Positions 1-6,403 of a DNA stretch of 12,136 nucleotides are shown here, in pieces. The translations under genes and the position numbers were made by a program. The DNA is from DASUEB01 sp036275295 (lineage in GTDB: Bacteria > Bacteroidota > Bacteroidia > Flavobacteriales_D > Luteibaculaceae). Location: positions 1 to 12,136 of the forward strand of contig DASUEB010000123.1 in assembly GCA_036275295.1 (NCBI GenBank). Direction: 5' to 3'. How positions within the stretch are numbered: position 1 is the first letter of the stretch; each line of letters starts with the position of its first letter. The notes below the pieces were generated by a model. It was not told the DNA's origin, did not search any database, and saw only the letters and a list, made by a program, of their open reading frames with translations.

Positions 1-614
1 AAGCTCACACCTCTAATTTCAGGTTTCTGAATGATTTTTAGGGTTGTTTTTGAATCGGTGTAAAGTGCGTTATAGACCTTTCCCAAGCGTGATGATTGTT
101 GAAAGACAGCCTCGAGAAGCATGCTGCATCCGGGAACATTCGGCGCGTGTTTCAACAGAACTGCATTTCCCGCTAATAAGGTGGGAATGGCAAAACGAAT
201 AACCTGCCAATATGGATAGTTCCAAGGCATGATGCCCAAAATGGCACCCATTCCTTCGTAACTCACTTCTGAAAGGTAATAGTCAGCGGTTATGGTTTTT
301 GTGGCCAAGGCTTCAGGAGCAAATTCGAAAAGTTGCTCCATGGATACCACACATTTTTGTATTTCGGCTCGGGCCTCATGAATGGGTTTTCCCATTTCCA
401 CCGTTGCCATCTGGGCGAGCTCCTCTTTGCGCTCGAGCAGTTTCGCCCGAACTTTTTGCAGTTCGTCGACGCGTTGATCCAGCGAAAGCAACCGCCATTC
501 CAAGAAACCCTCATGCGCTTTGTTCAACAGCCCCAACCATTCTCGCTTTTTATGCAAGGGTCGTTCAACTACCAGCTCGCGATTGTAAGGGTTTATGCTT
601 TTGAACAGGGTCAT
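1..614 (-). CDS. NAD(P)-dependent aldehyde dehydrogenase, succinate-semialdehyde type (N-terminal part, cut by window edge)
   Basis: This is the first 204 codons of an aldehyde dehydrogenase read leftwards; the reading frame is open to base 1 with no stop. The likely role is oxidation of succinate semialdehyde or a related aldehyde to the acid in the cytoplasm. Visible family motifs are TVEMGKP, the cofactor-domain motif MPWNYPYWQVIR and AGNAVLLKHAPNVPGC. The last two closely resemble the Sad/YneI branch of succinate-semialdehyde dehydrogenases as I recall it. The visible part ends at RGVS, just where the family's V-x-TGS cofactor loop should follow, so the catalytic Glu and Cys lie outside the window. 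The ATG at 614-612 is chosen because it follows a TACCTTTG promoter element by about 20 bases. The family is normally about 450-480 residues. The family is certain; the exact substrate is inferred. Confidence 0.9.
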   Translation of the reverse strand, partial: MTLFKSINPYNRELVVERPLHKKREWLGLLNKAHEGFLEWRLLSLDQRVDELQKVRAKLLERKEELAQMATVEMGKPIHEARAEIQKCVVSMEQLFEFAPEALATKTITADYYLSEVSYEGMGAILGIMPWNYPYWQVIRFAIPTLLAGNAVLLKHAPNVPGCSMLLEAVFQQSSRLGKVYNALYTDSKTTLKIIQKPEIRGVS

Positions 615-633
615 CTAAAATACTTTACCGCCG

Positions 634-641
634 CAAAGGTA
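634..641 (-). promoter_or_regulatory. Bacteroidota -7 promoter element for the aldehyde dehydrogenase
   Basis: Read on the minus strand these bases are TACCTTTG, a perfect match to the Bacteroidota primary-sigma -7 consensus TAnnTTTG. It is followed by GCGGCGG and then the ATG at 614, giving a leader of roughly 15 bases. The expected -33 position (about 659-662) reads GGTG rather than TTTG, so that element is weak. Confidence 0.6.
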
Positions 642-653
642 GTGTAATAGGGG

Positions 654-674
654 GCTTACACCTCTTATTTCTGG
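654..674 (-). repeat. 21-base near-copy of the dehydrogenase coding segment at 3-23
   Basis: On the minus strand these bases match bases 3-23 at 18 of 21 positions. In frame, both stretches read P-E-I-R-G-V-S, and all three differences are synonymous. At 3-23 the stretch is coding sequence. At 654-674 it lies in the intergenic region just upstream of the same gene's promoter, in a frame with a stop close by on each side. It could be a fragment of a former duplication or a chance match. The window edge prevents extending the first copy. Confidence 0.3.
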
Positions 675-862
675 GCTATTTGTGCGTTAAATAGCTTGCC
701 GTTGGTTTCACAGTCACACACAACCAATCAATTGGCTTTTTCGTTAGTAATGCCTCGCCGACGATGTGCGTCAGTGAATTGCCGGCTTAGATTTTTCCGA
801 GTGTTGATAAATTCAGTGATATTGCGGCTTTGCTATTTTCCGAAAAAAAAAATCGATATAGA

Positions 863-891
863 TTTGCCGACCAATTTTCACATTACTTTTG
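863..891 (+). promoter_or_regulatory. Promoter of the PRiA4-like/miaA unit
   Basis: TTTG at 863-866 and TACTTTTG at 884-891 match the Bacteroidota -33 and -7 consensus elements exactly, with a 17-base spacer inside the accepted range. Transcription should begin near 895-898, leaving a leader of about 25 bases before the ATG at 923. This is the best promoter in the window. It also argues against using the in-frame GTG at 893 as the start. Confidence 0.75.
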
Positions 892-922
892 AGTGTGGGA
901 AATCCTCGAAAACCTTAACCCG

Positions 923-1546
923 ATGAAGACATATAAAGTTAAAGTCCAGTACGAGGCGAAAGATGATTCAGAAATTTTTCGCGAGATTGTTGTTGCAGAA
1001 GGCCAAAACCTGGAGCAGGTACACAAGTCCATCGTCAAATCATTCGATTTCGACGGCGATGAGATGGCTTCGTTTTACAAGGCCGATGAGAATTGGGAAA
1101 AAGGTCAGGAATTCTCGCTAGAAGACATGGGTGAAGATGGTGAAGACATCGTTCCCATGAAAAAGGCTAAAGTGGAAGAGGTGCTGGCGACTCCGGGAGA
1201 TAGACTGGTGTATATCTACGACTTCATCAAAATGAGCACTTTTTTGATTGAATTAGAGGAAGTAGGCAAGAAGGCTGAGGGAAAAAAGTACCCCCTTGTG
1301 GTGAATTCGGTGGGTGAAATACCCGAAGACACCGACGACGAAGGTCTGGATGAGGATGAAGAAGACGATGTATTCGCAGGAGATCCGGATTTAGCCGAAA
1401 GTTATTACACCAAGGTGGGCAAGGGTTCATCGGGCAAGGGCTCGAAAGGCGATGATGATGAGGAAGAAGATTTCTTCGACGATTTTCAGGACGGCTTCGA
1501 CGATGACGATTACGGCTCAAAGAGCGATTACGACGATTATTTTTAA
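923..1546 (+). CDS. Plasmid pRiA4b ORF-3-like (PRiA4_ORF3 / 'IS1096 TnpR passenger') family protein with acidic tail
   Basis: A 207-residue cytoplasmic protein with no signal peptide or membrane segment. The N-terminal two thirds (about residues 1-140) resemble the PRiA4_ORF3 fold family. The features used are an opening strand (KTYKVKVQY), then LEQVHKSIVKSFDFDGDEMASFY, then GDRLVYIYDFIKMSTFLIELEEV, which are typical landmarks of the Bacteroidota versions. From about residue 140 the chain is low-complexity and highly acidic (runs of D/E with G/S/K), ending DYDDYF. The function of this family is unknown; the database names that mention a resolvase reflect historical neighbours, not activity. 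The start is ATG 923 rather than GTG 893, because a perfect promoter ends at 891. Its stop codon shares one base with the miaA start (TAATG), so the two are probably translationally coupled. Confidence 0.8.
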   Translation: MKTYKVKVQYEAKDDSEIFREIVVAEGQNLEQVHKSIVKSFDFDGDEMASFYKADENWEKGQEFSLEDMGEDGEDIVPMKKAKVEEVLATPGDRLVYIYDFIKMSTFLIELEEVGKKAEGKKYPLVVNSVGEIPEDTDDEGLDEDEEDDVFAGDPDLAESYYTKVGKGSSGKGSKGDDDEEEDFFDDFQDGFDDDDYGSKSDYDDYF

Positions 1547-2463
1547 TGCCTGAGCACAGAAAATATGTAATAGCCATAGCAGGTCCAACTGCGGTAGGCA
1601 AAACAGAATTGGCCATTCAAATGGCCAATTTTTTTTGCACCGAAGTGATCTCATGCGACTCTCGTCAGTTTTTCAAAGAAATGAACATCGGTACGGCAAA
1701 ACCCTCGCCGGCTGAACTAGAGAGAGCAAAACATCATTTTATCGGTCACAAAAGCATCAGTGAGACATACACCTGCGGAGATTTTGAAGTGGAAGCACTA
1801 GCCTGCCTTGAAAGGATCTTTGAGAACCATAACGTGGCAATTGTGGTAGGAGGTTCGGGACTATACATGAACGCATTGATCAAAGGCATGGACGCATTTC
1901 CTCCCGTACAGCTCGACGCGAGGAAAAAGGCCAGGATGATCTATGAAAATCAAGGCTTGGAAGGATTGCAGACTAGGCTGCGCCAACTGGATCCGCTGTA
2001 TGCGGAAGAGGTGGATATGAACAACAAACAGCGTTTGATGCGCGCCATAGAAGTTTCTTTAAGCACGGGTCGCCCCTTTTCCTCATTCCGAACGGGTGCC
2101 AGGCACAATCGTTCTTTTGAGACCATCCTCCTCGGTTTGAACTGTCCCAGAGAGGAACTTTACGCTCGAATCAATGCACGGGTCGACCAAATGATCGCGT
2201 CGGGTTTGATTGACGAGGCCAAATCGCTCATTGATCATCGCAGTTCCAACGCACTTCAAACTGTTGGTTACAGCGAATTGTTTAGGTACTTTGACGGCGA
2301 AATTGATTTGCCCACGGCGATAGAACTGATCAAACAAAATACCCGTAGATACGCCAAAAGACAACTTACTTGGTTGCGGCGGGAGACGGATGTCCAGTGG
2401 TTAGATGTGCCCTTAGACATTGAAGCCACTGCTACATTAATAAAAAAACAAATGGATTTTTAG
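1546..2463 (+). CDS. miaA: tRNA dimethylallyltransferase MiaA
   Basis: MiaA transfers a dimethylallyl group from dimethylallyl diphosphate to N6 of A37 in tRNAs that read codons starting with U, the first step towards ms2i6A; it acts in the cytoplasm. The 305-residue length is normal for the family. The P-loop GPTAVGKT is at residues 13-20. The SCDSRQ motif at 36-41 carries the catalytic-type Asp38 and is followed by MNIGTAKP. HHFIGH is at 63-68 and the GGSGLYMNALIKG motif follows in the middle. NNKQRLMRAIEV begins near residue 159, and the tRNA-binding end YAKRQLTWLRRE is present. All key motifs are intact. The ATG at 1546 overlaps the stop of the preceding gene by one base, so it has no independent ribosome binding site. 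The gene is followed at once by an inverted repeat. Confidence 0.97.
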   Translation: MPEHRKYVIAIAGPTAVGKTELAIQMANFFCTEVISCDSRQFFKEMNIGTAKPSPAELERAKHHFIGHKSISETYTCGDFEVEALACLERIFENHNVAIVVGGSGLYMNALIKGMDAFPPVQLDARKKARMIYENQGLEGLQTRLRQLDPLYAEEVDMNNKQRLMRAIEVSLSTGRPFSSFRTGARHNRSFETILLGLNCPREELYARINARVDQMIASGLIDEAKSLIDHRSSNALQTVGYSELFRYFDGEIDLPTAIELIKQNTRRYAKRQLTWLRRETDVQWLDVPLDIEATATLIKKQMDF

Positions 2464-2496
2464 GGGTTGAATTCTGAGGAATCCATCTCAACCCCT
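2462..2496 (+). promoter_or_regulatory. Inverted repeat between miaA and the iron transporter genes (terminator or operator)
   Basis: AGGGGTTGA at 2462-2470 pairs perfectly with TCAACCCCT at 2488-2496, a 9-base-pair stem. An inner ATTC/GAAT pairing (2471-2474 with 2479-2482) is possible with a small bulge. The left arm starts within the miaA stop codon. The right arm ends against a TAnnTTTG promoter element, so the repeat covers the place where the -33 element should be. The following TTACTTTT is T-rich but not a clean T tract. It may terminate miaA transcripts, bind a regulator of the iron genes, or do both. Confidence 0.5.
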
Positions 2497-2504
2497 TACT
2501 TTTG
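2497..2504 (+). promoter_or_regulatory. -7 promoter element of the iron transporter operon
   Basis: TACTTTTG matches the Bacteroidota -7 consensus exactly. The expected -33 position (about 2476) has no TTTG and falls inside the inverted repeat, which suggests a weak or regulated promoter. The ATG at 2512 lies only 7 bases downstream, so the transcript would be nearly leaderless. Confidence 0.55.
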
Positions 2505-2511
2505 AGTGCTT

Positions 2512-3546
2512 ATGAAAAATTTTGGCAAGATATTTACCCTAGCAGTGGCCTCAGCATTGGCGGCTTGTTCGGGTTCTGCGAATAAAAACACGGAGAAGGG
2601 TGAAGTAAACGTCTATACGCAGCGACACTACGATATCGATAAGAAGGTATTTGAAGACTTCACCCGAGAAACAGGCATTGTCGTTAACGTGGTGACGGCA
2701 GGTGCCGATGAGCTTCTGGCGAAGTTAGAGACTGAGGCCGAATTAAGTCCTTGCGACCTATTTATTGCAGTCGACGCGGGTGGCTTGACTCGCGCAAAGG
2801 CCAAAGGGCTTCTTCAGGCTTATACTTCTGCTGTTATCGAAAAAAACGTAATGCCAGCCTATCGCGATACTGAGCATTTATGGACCGGATTGACGATGAG
2901 ATCGCGTGTCATAGCCGTATCTACTGATCTAAAGGTGGCGGAACCGAAAAATTACGAGGATCTTGCATCGCCCATTTACAAGGGCATGATTCTGAGTCGG
3001 TCATCTTCCAGCTCATACAATCAAGCCCTGCTCGCCTCGATTATTCATGCCGGCGGATCAGAGACTGCTCAGAATTGGGCGAAAGGGGTTGTGGCCAATT
3101 TTGCGCGAGATCCCCAAGGGAATGATCGAGATCAGATCAAAGACATCGCTGCGGGAAAAGGCAAAATAGCCCTCATCAACACCTACTACCTGGGCAAAAT
3201 GCAAATTTCGGATGATCCCATCGAGAAGTCTGCCCTCGACAAAGTGAGGATAATTGCGCCGAATCAAGATAATAGGGGTGCGCACATCAATGTAAGTGGT
3301 GCGGGCATAGCAAAATACGCCAAGAACAAAAGCCAGGCTCAAGCCCTTCTGGACTATCTGGTTAAACCGGAGGTTCAGCGCCAATTTGCCGGTGCCAACC
3401 AAGAGTATACCGTTGATGGTTCCTTCACATCTGAAGGCGTTTTAGGAAAACTGGGCAAGTTCAAAGTAGATACCATGCCTCTTCAAATACTCGGCGAGAA
3501 GAACCCAGAGGCCATTCAAATCTTTGATCGAGTTGGTTGGAAGTAA
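2512..3546 (+). CDS. Ferric iron ABC transporter substrate-binding lipoprotein, FutA/FbpA type
   Basis: This protein captures ferric iron in the periplasm and delivers it to the permease encoded next. It has 344 residues. Residues 1-19 form a lipoprotein signal peptide with lipobox LAAC and acylated Cys19. The residues after Cys (SGS) do not resemble the acidic or lysine surface-export signal of Bacteroidota lipoproteins, so periplasmic anchoring is likely. Candidate iron ligands follow the FutA pattern: His39-Tyr40 in TQRHYD, Tyr169 in SSSYNQ, and the Tyr225-Tyr226 pair in NTYYLG. The ATG at 2512 is preferred over the in-frame GTG at 2506, which would lie at or before the expected transcription start and would add only two residues. 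The stop lies inside the start region of the permease gene. Thiamine or sulfate binding is less likely, given the tyrosine ligands. Confidence 0.92.
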   Translation: MKNFGKIFTLAVASALAACSGSANKNTEKGEVNVYTQRHYDIDKKVFEDFTRETGIVVNVVTAGADELLAKLETEAELSPCDLFIAVDAGGLTRAKAKGLLQAYTSAVIEKNVMPAYRDTEHLWTGLTMRSRVIAVSTDLKVAEPKNYEDLASPIYKGMILSRSSSSSYNQALLASIIHAGGSETAQNWAKGVVANFARDPQGNDRDQIKDIAAGKGKIALINTYYLGKMQISDDPIEKSALDKVRIIAPNQDNRGAHINVSGAGIAKYAKNKSQAQALLDYLVKPEVQRQFAGANQEYTVDGSFTSEGVLGKLGKFKVDTMPLQILGEKNPEAIQIFDRVGWK

Positions 3547-5125
3547 GTTTCAATCACCCCAGCACGGATCGGCTAAGCGCTCTTGGTTTTGGCTTGCCCT
3601 TCAAGGGTTCTTTGCTATTTTGTTTGGATTGGCTTTTGGCTCCATGGCCATTCACTCGGTTTGGGGCGAGGCTCCGTCTTGGAATACCCTTACCGAGGGA
3701 TTACTGATTCACATTCTGGGTTCATCGGCGATTTTAGCCGCTGGAGCCTTTGTTGGAACGTCGATAGTGGGACTATCGCTGGCCATTTGGGTGGCGGCAA
3801 CGCCCAACCGAGGCAAAAGATTTTTCGATTTATTGTTCATTCTGCCGCTGGCCGTGCCTCCGTACGTTTTCGCCTACTCCTATGCCGAGTTGGTTGGTTA
3901 CGGAGGTTGGTTGGATACTTGGTTTGGCACAACCCTCGATATCAAGAATATCTGGGGGGCTATATTTGTTTTCACATTTACCTTGTTTCCATACGTTTAC
4001 CTGCCGTGTAGAATTTTCTTGGCGCAGAAAAGCCATTGGTACGAGGTAGGAAGTTCGCTGGGTTTAAGCAGGTATCAGAGCCAATGGCGTTTGATTCGCC
4101 CCATGGTATTACCGGTTGCCATGGGAGGAGCACTATTAGCGGTGATGGAAGTACTTAACGACTTTGGGGTTTGCAAGTATTTTGGAATCCCAACGCTTAC
4201 GGTGGGCATCATGAAAATATGGACGGGATATGGCGACTACGTATCAGCCGTTCGATTGGCCCTGATATTAATGACCTTGGTGGCAGTAATTCTCATATTG
4301 CAGCCGTCCCAGAAGGGGAACGATCAACGCCTAGATCGCACTGATGCTAAGGCCGGAAAATACAATGCCCTTGGGGCCTTATTTGCTTCACTGGTCGCCC
4401 TTTTGAGTTTACTATTGCCCTTGTCAATCATGATCAAAGGGGTTTGGGCCACAGGGTCAAGGGTATTCGATCACTCGTTTGCTCTAGCCGCATGGCACTC
4501 TTGCTCGCTGGCCTGCCTCTCTGCCGCAATTGCCGTTATGGTAGCCTTTGCGATTGAGTTTGGCTTGCGCCACTTCCCCTCTTTTTTAGGCCGAAGAAGT
4601 AAAAGCATTGTGTTGTTGTGTTATTCTACGCCTGGAATTATCATTGCTCTTGGTTTACTGCTTCCCATTGTTGGATTGGATCGCTGGATGATTAAGAATC
4701 AATGGACAACGGCGGTCATTTCGCAATCTCTAGTCCTTCCCGTCTTGGCTTTAGTTATTCGATATACCTCTGTAGCCGTTAAGAGCGCAGAGTCGGGTTA
4801 TGCTACAGTTGGGAAGCATGTGCATGAATCGGCTGAGTCACTCGGGGTTCCATTATCTCGATCCGTATTTTCGATTGATTTGCCCTTGCTGAGCCCGGCG
4901 TTGATTGCGGGGTTTGTGCTGGTTTTTGTCGACGTTTTAAAGGAACTGCCCATCACCATGATTACCCGACCTTTTAATTATGATACGCTTGCCACTAAGG
5001 CCTTTTTTATGGCTAGCGATGAGCGATTGCGCGAATCGGCCAACGCCTCGCTTCTAATCGTTATGGTAAGTGCGCTTGTCTTACTTTTACTCAGCAAAAA
5101 ATTGATCAACGGTGCTAGTCATTAA
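3524..5125 (+). CDS. Ferric iron ABC transporter permease, fused two-domain (FbpB type)
   Basis: A 533-residue inner-membrane protein with about twelve hydrophobic segments, the first at about residues 22-45 and the last near 505-525. It contains two copies of the permease domain in one chain, as in FbpB-type permeases. Each half carries an ATPase-coupling EAA-like loop: SSLGLSRYQSQWRLIRP near residues 176-192 and ESLGVPLSRSVFSIDLP near 438-454. The second is followed by a KELPITM segment typical of iron permeases. There is no ATG before the first membrane segment; the only candidates are TTG 3524 and TTG 3533, both inside the end of the binding-protein gene. The choice between them is uncertain and shifts the end by three residues. 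The overlaps with both neighbours imply a single transcript and coupled translation. Confidence 0.92.
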   Translation: MIELVGSKFQSPQHGSAKRSWFWLALQGFFAILFGLAFGSMAIHSVWGEAPSWNTLTEGLLIHILGSSAILAAGAFVGTSIVGLSLAIWVAATPNRGKRFFDLLFILPLAVPPYVFAYSYAELVGYGGWLDTWFGTTLDIKNIWGAIFVFTFTLFPYVYLPCRIFLAQKSHWYEVGSSLGLSRYQSQWRLIRPMVLPVAMGGALLAVMEVLNDFGVCKYFGIPTLTVGIMKIWTGYGDYVSAVRLALILMTLVAVILILQPSQKGNDQRLDRTDAKAGKYNALGALFASLVALLSLLLPLSIMIKGVWATGSRVFDHSFALAAWHSCSLACLSAAIAVMVAFAIEFGLRHFPSFLGRRSKSIVLLCYSTPGIIIALGLLLPIVGLDRWMIKNQWTTAVISQSLVLPVLALVIRYTSVAVKSAESGYATVGKHVHESAESLGVPLSRSVFSIDLPLLSPALIAGFVLVFVDVLKELPITMITRPFNYDTLATKAFFMASDERLRESANASLLIVMVSALVLLLLSKKLINGASH

Positions 5126-6017
5126 TCAAGTCAGTAAATCCTTCCAAGGTCCGCCGGTGTTAAAACAGGTGGATTTGCAATTGGGGTCGGGCCAGATTCT
5201 GGCTCTTCTGGGCCGCAGTGGTTGCGGGAAGTCGACCTTGCTGCGAATGATTGCCGGTTTTGACCGCCCTGATCAGGGTCAAATCAGTTTGATGGGACAA
5301 CTGCTGGTCAACGACAATTTTTTTCTGGTTCCTGAACGGCGAAATGTGGGGTTTGTCTTTCAAGACTTGGCCTTGTTTCCGCATCTGAACGTAAGCGAGA
5401 ACATTGGTTTTGGTCTCAGAGATCGCAGCTCGCGCCAACAAAAAGTGGAGGAAATGTTGGAGCTTTTTCAATTGCAGAGCTTGGCCGGTCAGCCCGTATC
5501 GACATTGTCAGGCGGTCAAGCTCAGCGGGTGGCTATTGCGAGGTCATTGGCAATAAATCCAAATTTGCTCTTGCTCGATGAATCATTTAATAGCTTGGAT
5601 CGGGAATTGCGCTATGAGATAAGACAAGAGGTTAGGGAAGTGCTCAAAAAAAGAGGCACTACAGCCATTTTCGTAACCCATGATGTAGAAGATGCCTTTC
5701 AAATGGCCGATGAGTTGGCCGTAATGAACAACGGAGTCATAGTGCAACGAGGCACTCCTGCTGAGGTGTATCGCAACCCAATAAATGGTTTAGTAGCCAG
5801 TTTAACAGGATCCATCAACCAATTACACGATGGCGAACAGGTGCGATTTATTCGCCCCGAATCGCTTGTTTTAAAATCCGGTGGTGACTGGAAGATCACC
5901 AACAAAGTATTCATGCACGGCTACTATGTCTACACCGTTAATCGGGGTGAACAGGAAATGCATTGCCGTTCGTCTTTGGAATTTTCCGCTGGCGAATGGG
6001 TTCAAATGGAATGGTGA
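5112..6017 (+). CDS. Ferric iron ABC transporter ATP-binding protein
   Basis: A 301-residue cytoplasmic ATPase that powers the permease encoded just upstream. Walker A GRSGCGKST is at 34-42, the Q-loop glutamine at 84 (VFQDLALFPH), the ABC signature LSGGQ at 132-136, the Walker B aspartate at 156 with catalytic Glu157, and the H-loop His190 in VTHDVEDA. The segment after Glu157 reads SFNSLD, where most relatives have PFSALD, a mild departure near the D-loop; the catalytic residues remain. Residues from about 230 on form a short accessory domain that starts with a TOBE-like IRPESLVL stretch. The start is GTG 5112, the only usable start before the first conserved strand, and it overlaps the permease gene by 14 bases. 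Its stop shares one base with the next gene (TGATG). Confidence 0.93.
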   Translation: MLVINQVSKSFQGPPVLKQVDLQLGSGQILALLGRSGCGKSTLLRMIAGFDRPDQGQISLMGQLLVNDNFFLVPERRNVGFVFQDLALFPHLNVSENIGFGLRDRSSRQQKVEEMLELFQLQSLAGQPVSTLSGGQAQRVAIARSLAINPNLLLLDESFNSLDRELRYEIRQEVREVLKKRGTTAIFVTHDVEDAFQMADELAVMNNGVIVQRGTPAEVYRNPINGLVASLTGSINQLHDGEQVRFIRPESLVLKSGGDWKITNKVFMHGYYVYTVNRGEQEMHCRSSLEFSAGEWVQMEW

Positions 6018-6337
6018 TGTCGAATAGAAAGGAACATATTTTACAGTGGATTAATGAGTCGCCCAACGATCCCGGGAATTATTACTTGTTGGCATTGGAA
6101 TTGAGGTCAGAGGGCGATATCAAAGGAGCCATGGAAACTTTTGAGCGTTTGCACTCGAGATTTCCAGATTACCTAGCCCATTATTACCCGTTTGTGGAAT
6201 TGCTGATTTCGCAGAGCGAAACGAAAAAGGCATTGGAGATGATTGATTTAGGAATCCATGTGGCCCGCGAAGCCAAAAACCAAAAAGCAGAAGGCGAGTT
6301 GAAATTTTTGCGCTTAGAATTAGAAGAATGGGATTGA
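6017..6337 (+). CDS. Small TPR-like protein coupled to the iron transporter genes
   Basis: A 106-residue soluble protein with no signal peptide. About residues 15-95 look like helical tetratricopeptide-type repeats: NDPGNYYLLALELRSEGD followed by KGAMETFERLHSRFPDYLAHYY, then a second helix pair LLISQSETKKALEMIDLGIHVA. The end is charged (LRLELEEWD). It probably mediates protein contacts, but no partner can be named. ATG 6017 is used because it overlaps the ATPase stop in a TGATG junction. An ATG at 6011 would add only two residues, and the upstream part of this open frame runs in the shadow of the ATPase gene. Being the last gene of the transporter unit does not prove a role in iron uptake; such small TPR genes are common in Bacteroidota. 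Confidence 0.8.
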   Translation: MSNRKEHILQWINESPNDPGNYYLLALELRSEGDIKGAMETFERLHSRFPDYLAHYYPFVELLISQSETKKALEMIDLGIHVAREAKNQKAEGELKFLRLELEEWD

Positions 6338-6348
6338 CCATTCATACC

Positions 6349-6355
6349 TATTTTG
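6349..6355 (+). promoter_or_regulatory. Possible promoter element of the metalloprotease
   Basis: TATTTTG resembles the -7 consensus TAnnTTTG with one base missing between TA and TTTG. The following bases (AAAGTGCTT) resemble those after the iron operon element (AGTGCTT). No good -33 element is seen at the right distance. The gap of about 50 bases to the ATG at 6404 leaves room for a leader containing the hairpin at 6371-6401. Confidence 0.3.
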
Positions 6356-6370
6356 AAAGTGCTTCCAAGT

Positions 6371-6401
6371 GAATGAGTATCTTCGACGGAAATACCCATT
6401 C
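6371..6401 (+). promoter_or_regulatory. Hairpin against the metalloprotease start codon
   Basis: GAATGAGTAT at 6371-6380 pairs with ATACCCATTC at 6392-6401 in 9 of 10 positions (one A/C mismatch), leaving an 11-base loop. The stem ends two bases before the ATG at 6404. If the leader is transcribed, it would cover the ribosome landing site and could limit translation. It has no following T run, so it is not a normal terminator. Confidence 0.45.
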
Positions 6402-6403
6402 TG

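Larger units (their letters stand above)
615..922. other. Divergent intergenic region
   Basis: About 308 bases separate the leftward dehydrogenase gene from the rightward PRiA4-like gene. It holds one leftward promoter element near 634-641 and one rightward promoter at 863-891. It also has a run of ten A at 843-852, which could act as an AT-rich upstream element. A short reading frame from about 696 to 926 crosses the rightward promoter, has no recognisable motifs and overlaps the next gene's start, so it is not called. No tRNA, riboswitch or strong hairpin was seen. The 21 bases at 654-674 resemble bases 3-23 and are described separately. Confidence 0.6.

Noticed and set aside
299..647. Two overlapping rightward reading frames of about 100 codons
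   Set aside because: They lie opposite the well-supported aldehyde dehydrogenase frame, show no motifs and are antisense shadows.
710..745. CCAA-TCAA-TTGG hairpin followed by CTTTTT
   Set aside because: The stem has only four pairs, and no gene ends there that would need a terminator.
696..926. A 76-codon rightward frame in the divergent intergenic region
   Set aside because: It crosses the best promoter in the window, overlaps the next gene's start and has no recognisable domain.
1321..1545. Tandem repeats in the acidic tail (repeated GACGA/GATGA units)
   Set aside because: The repetition is explained by low-complexity Asp/Glu coding; no regular repeat unit or array spacing was found.
1227..1616. 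A 129-codon leftward frame
   Set aside because: It is the complement of the acidic D/E-rich tail and the start of miaA; its His/Arg/Pro-rich composition is a by-product of that.
3583..4011. A 142-codon rightward frame inside the permease gene
   Set aside because: It is an alternate frame of a conserved membrane protein with clear motifs in the main frame.
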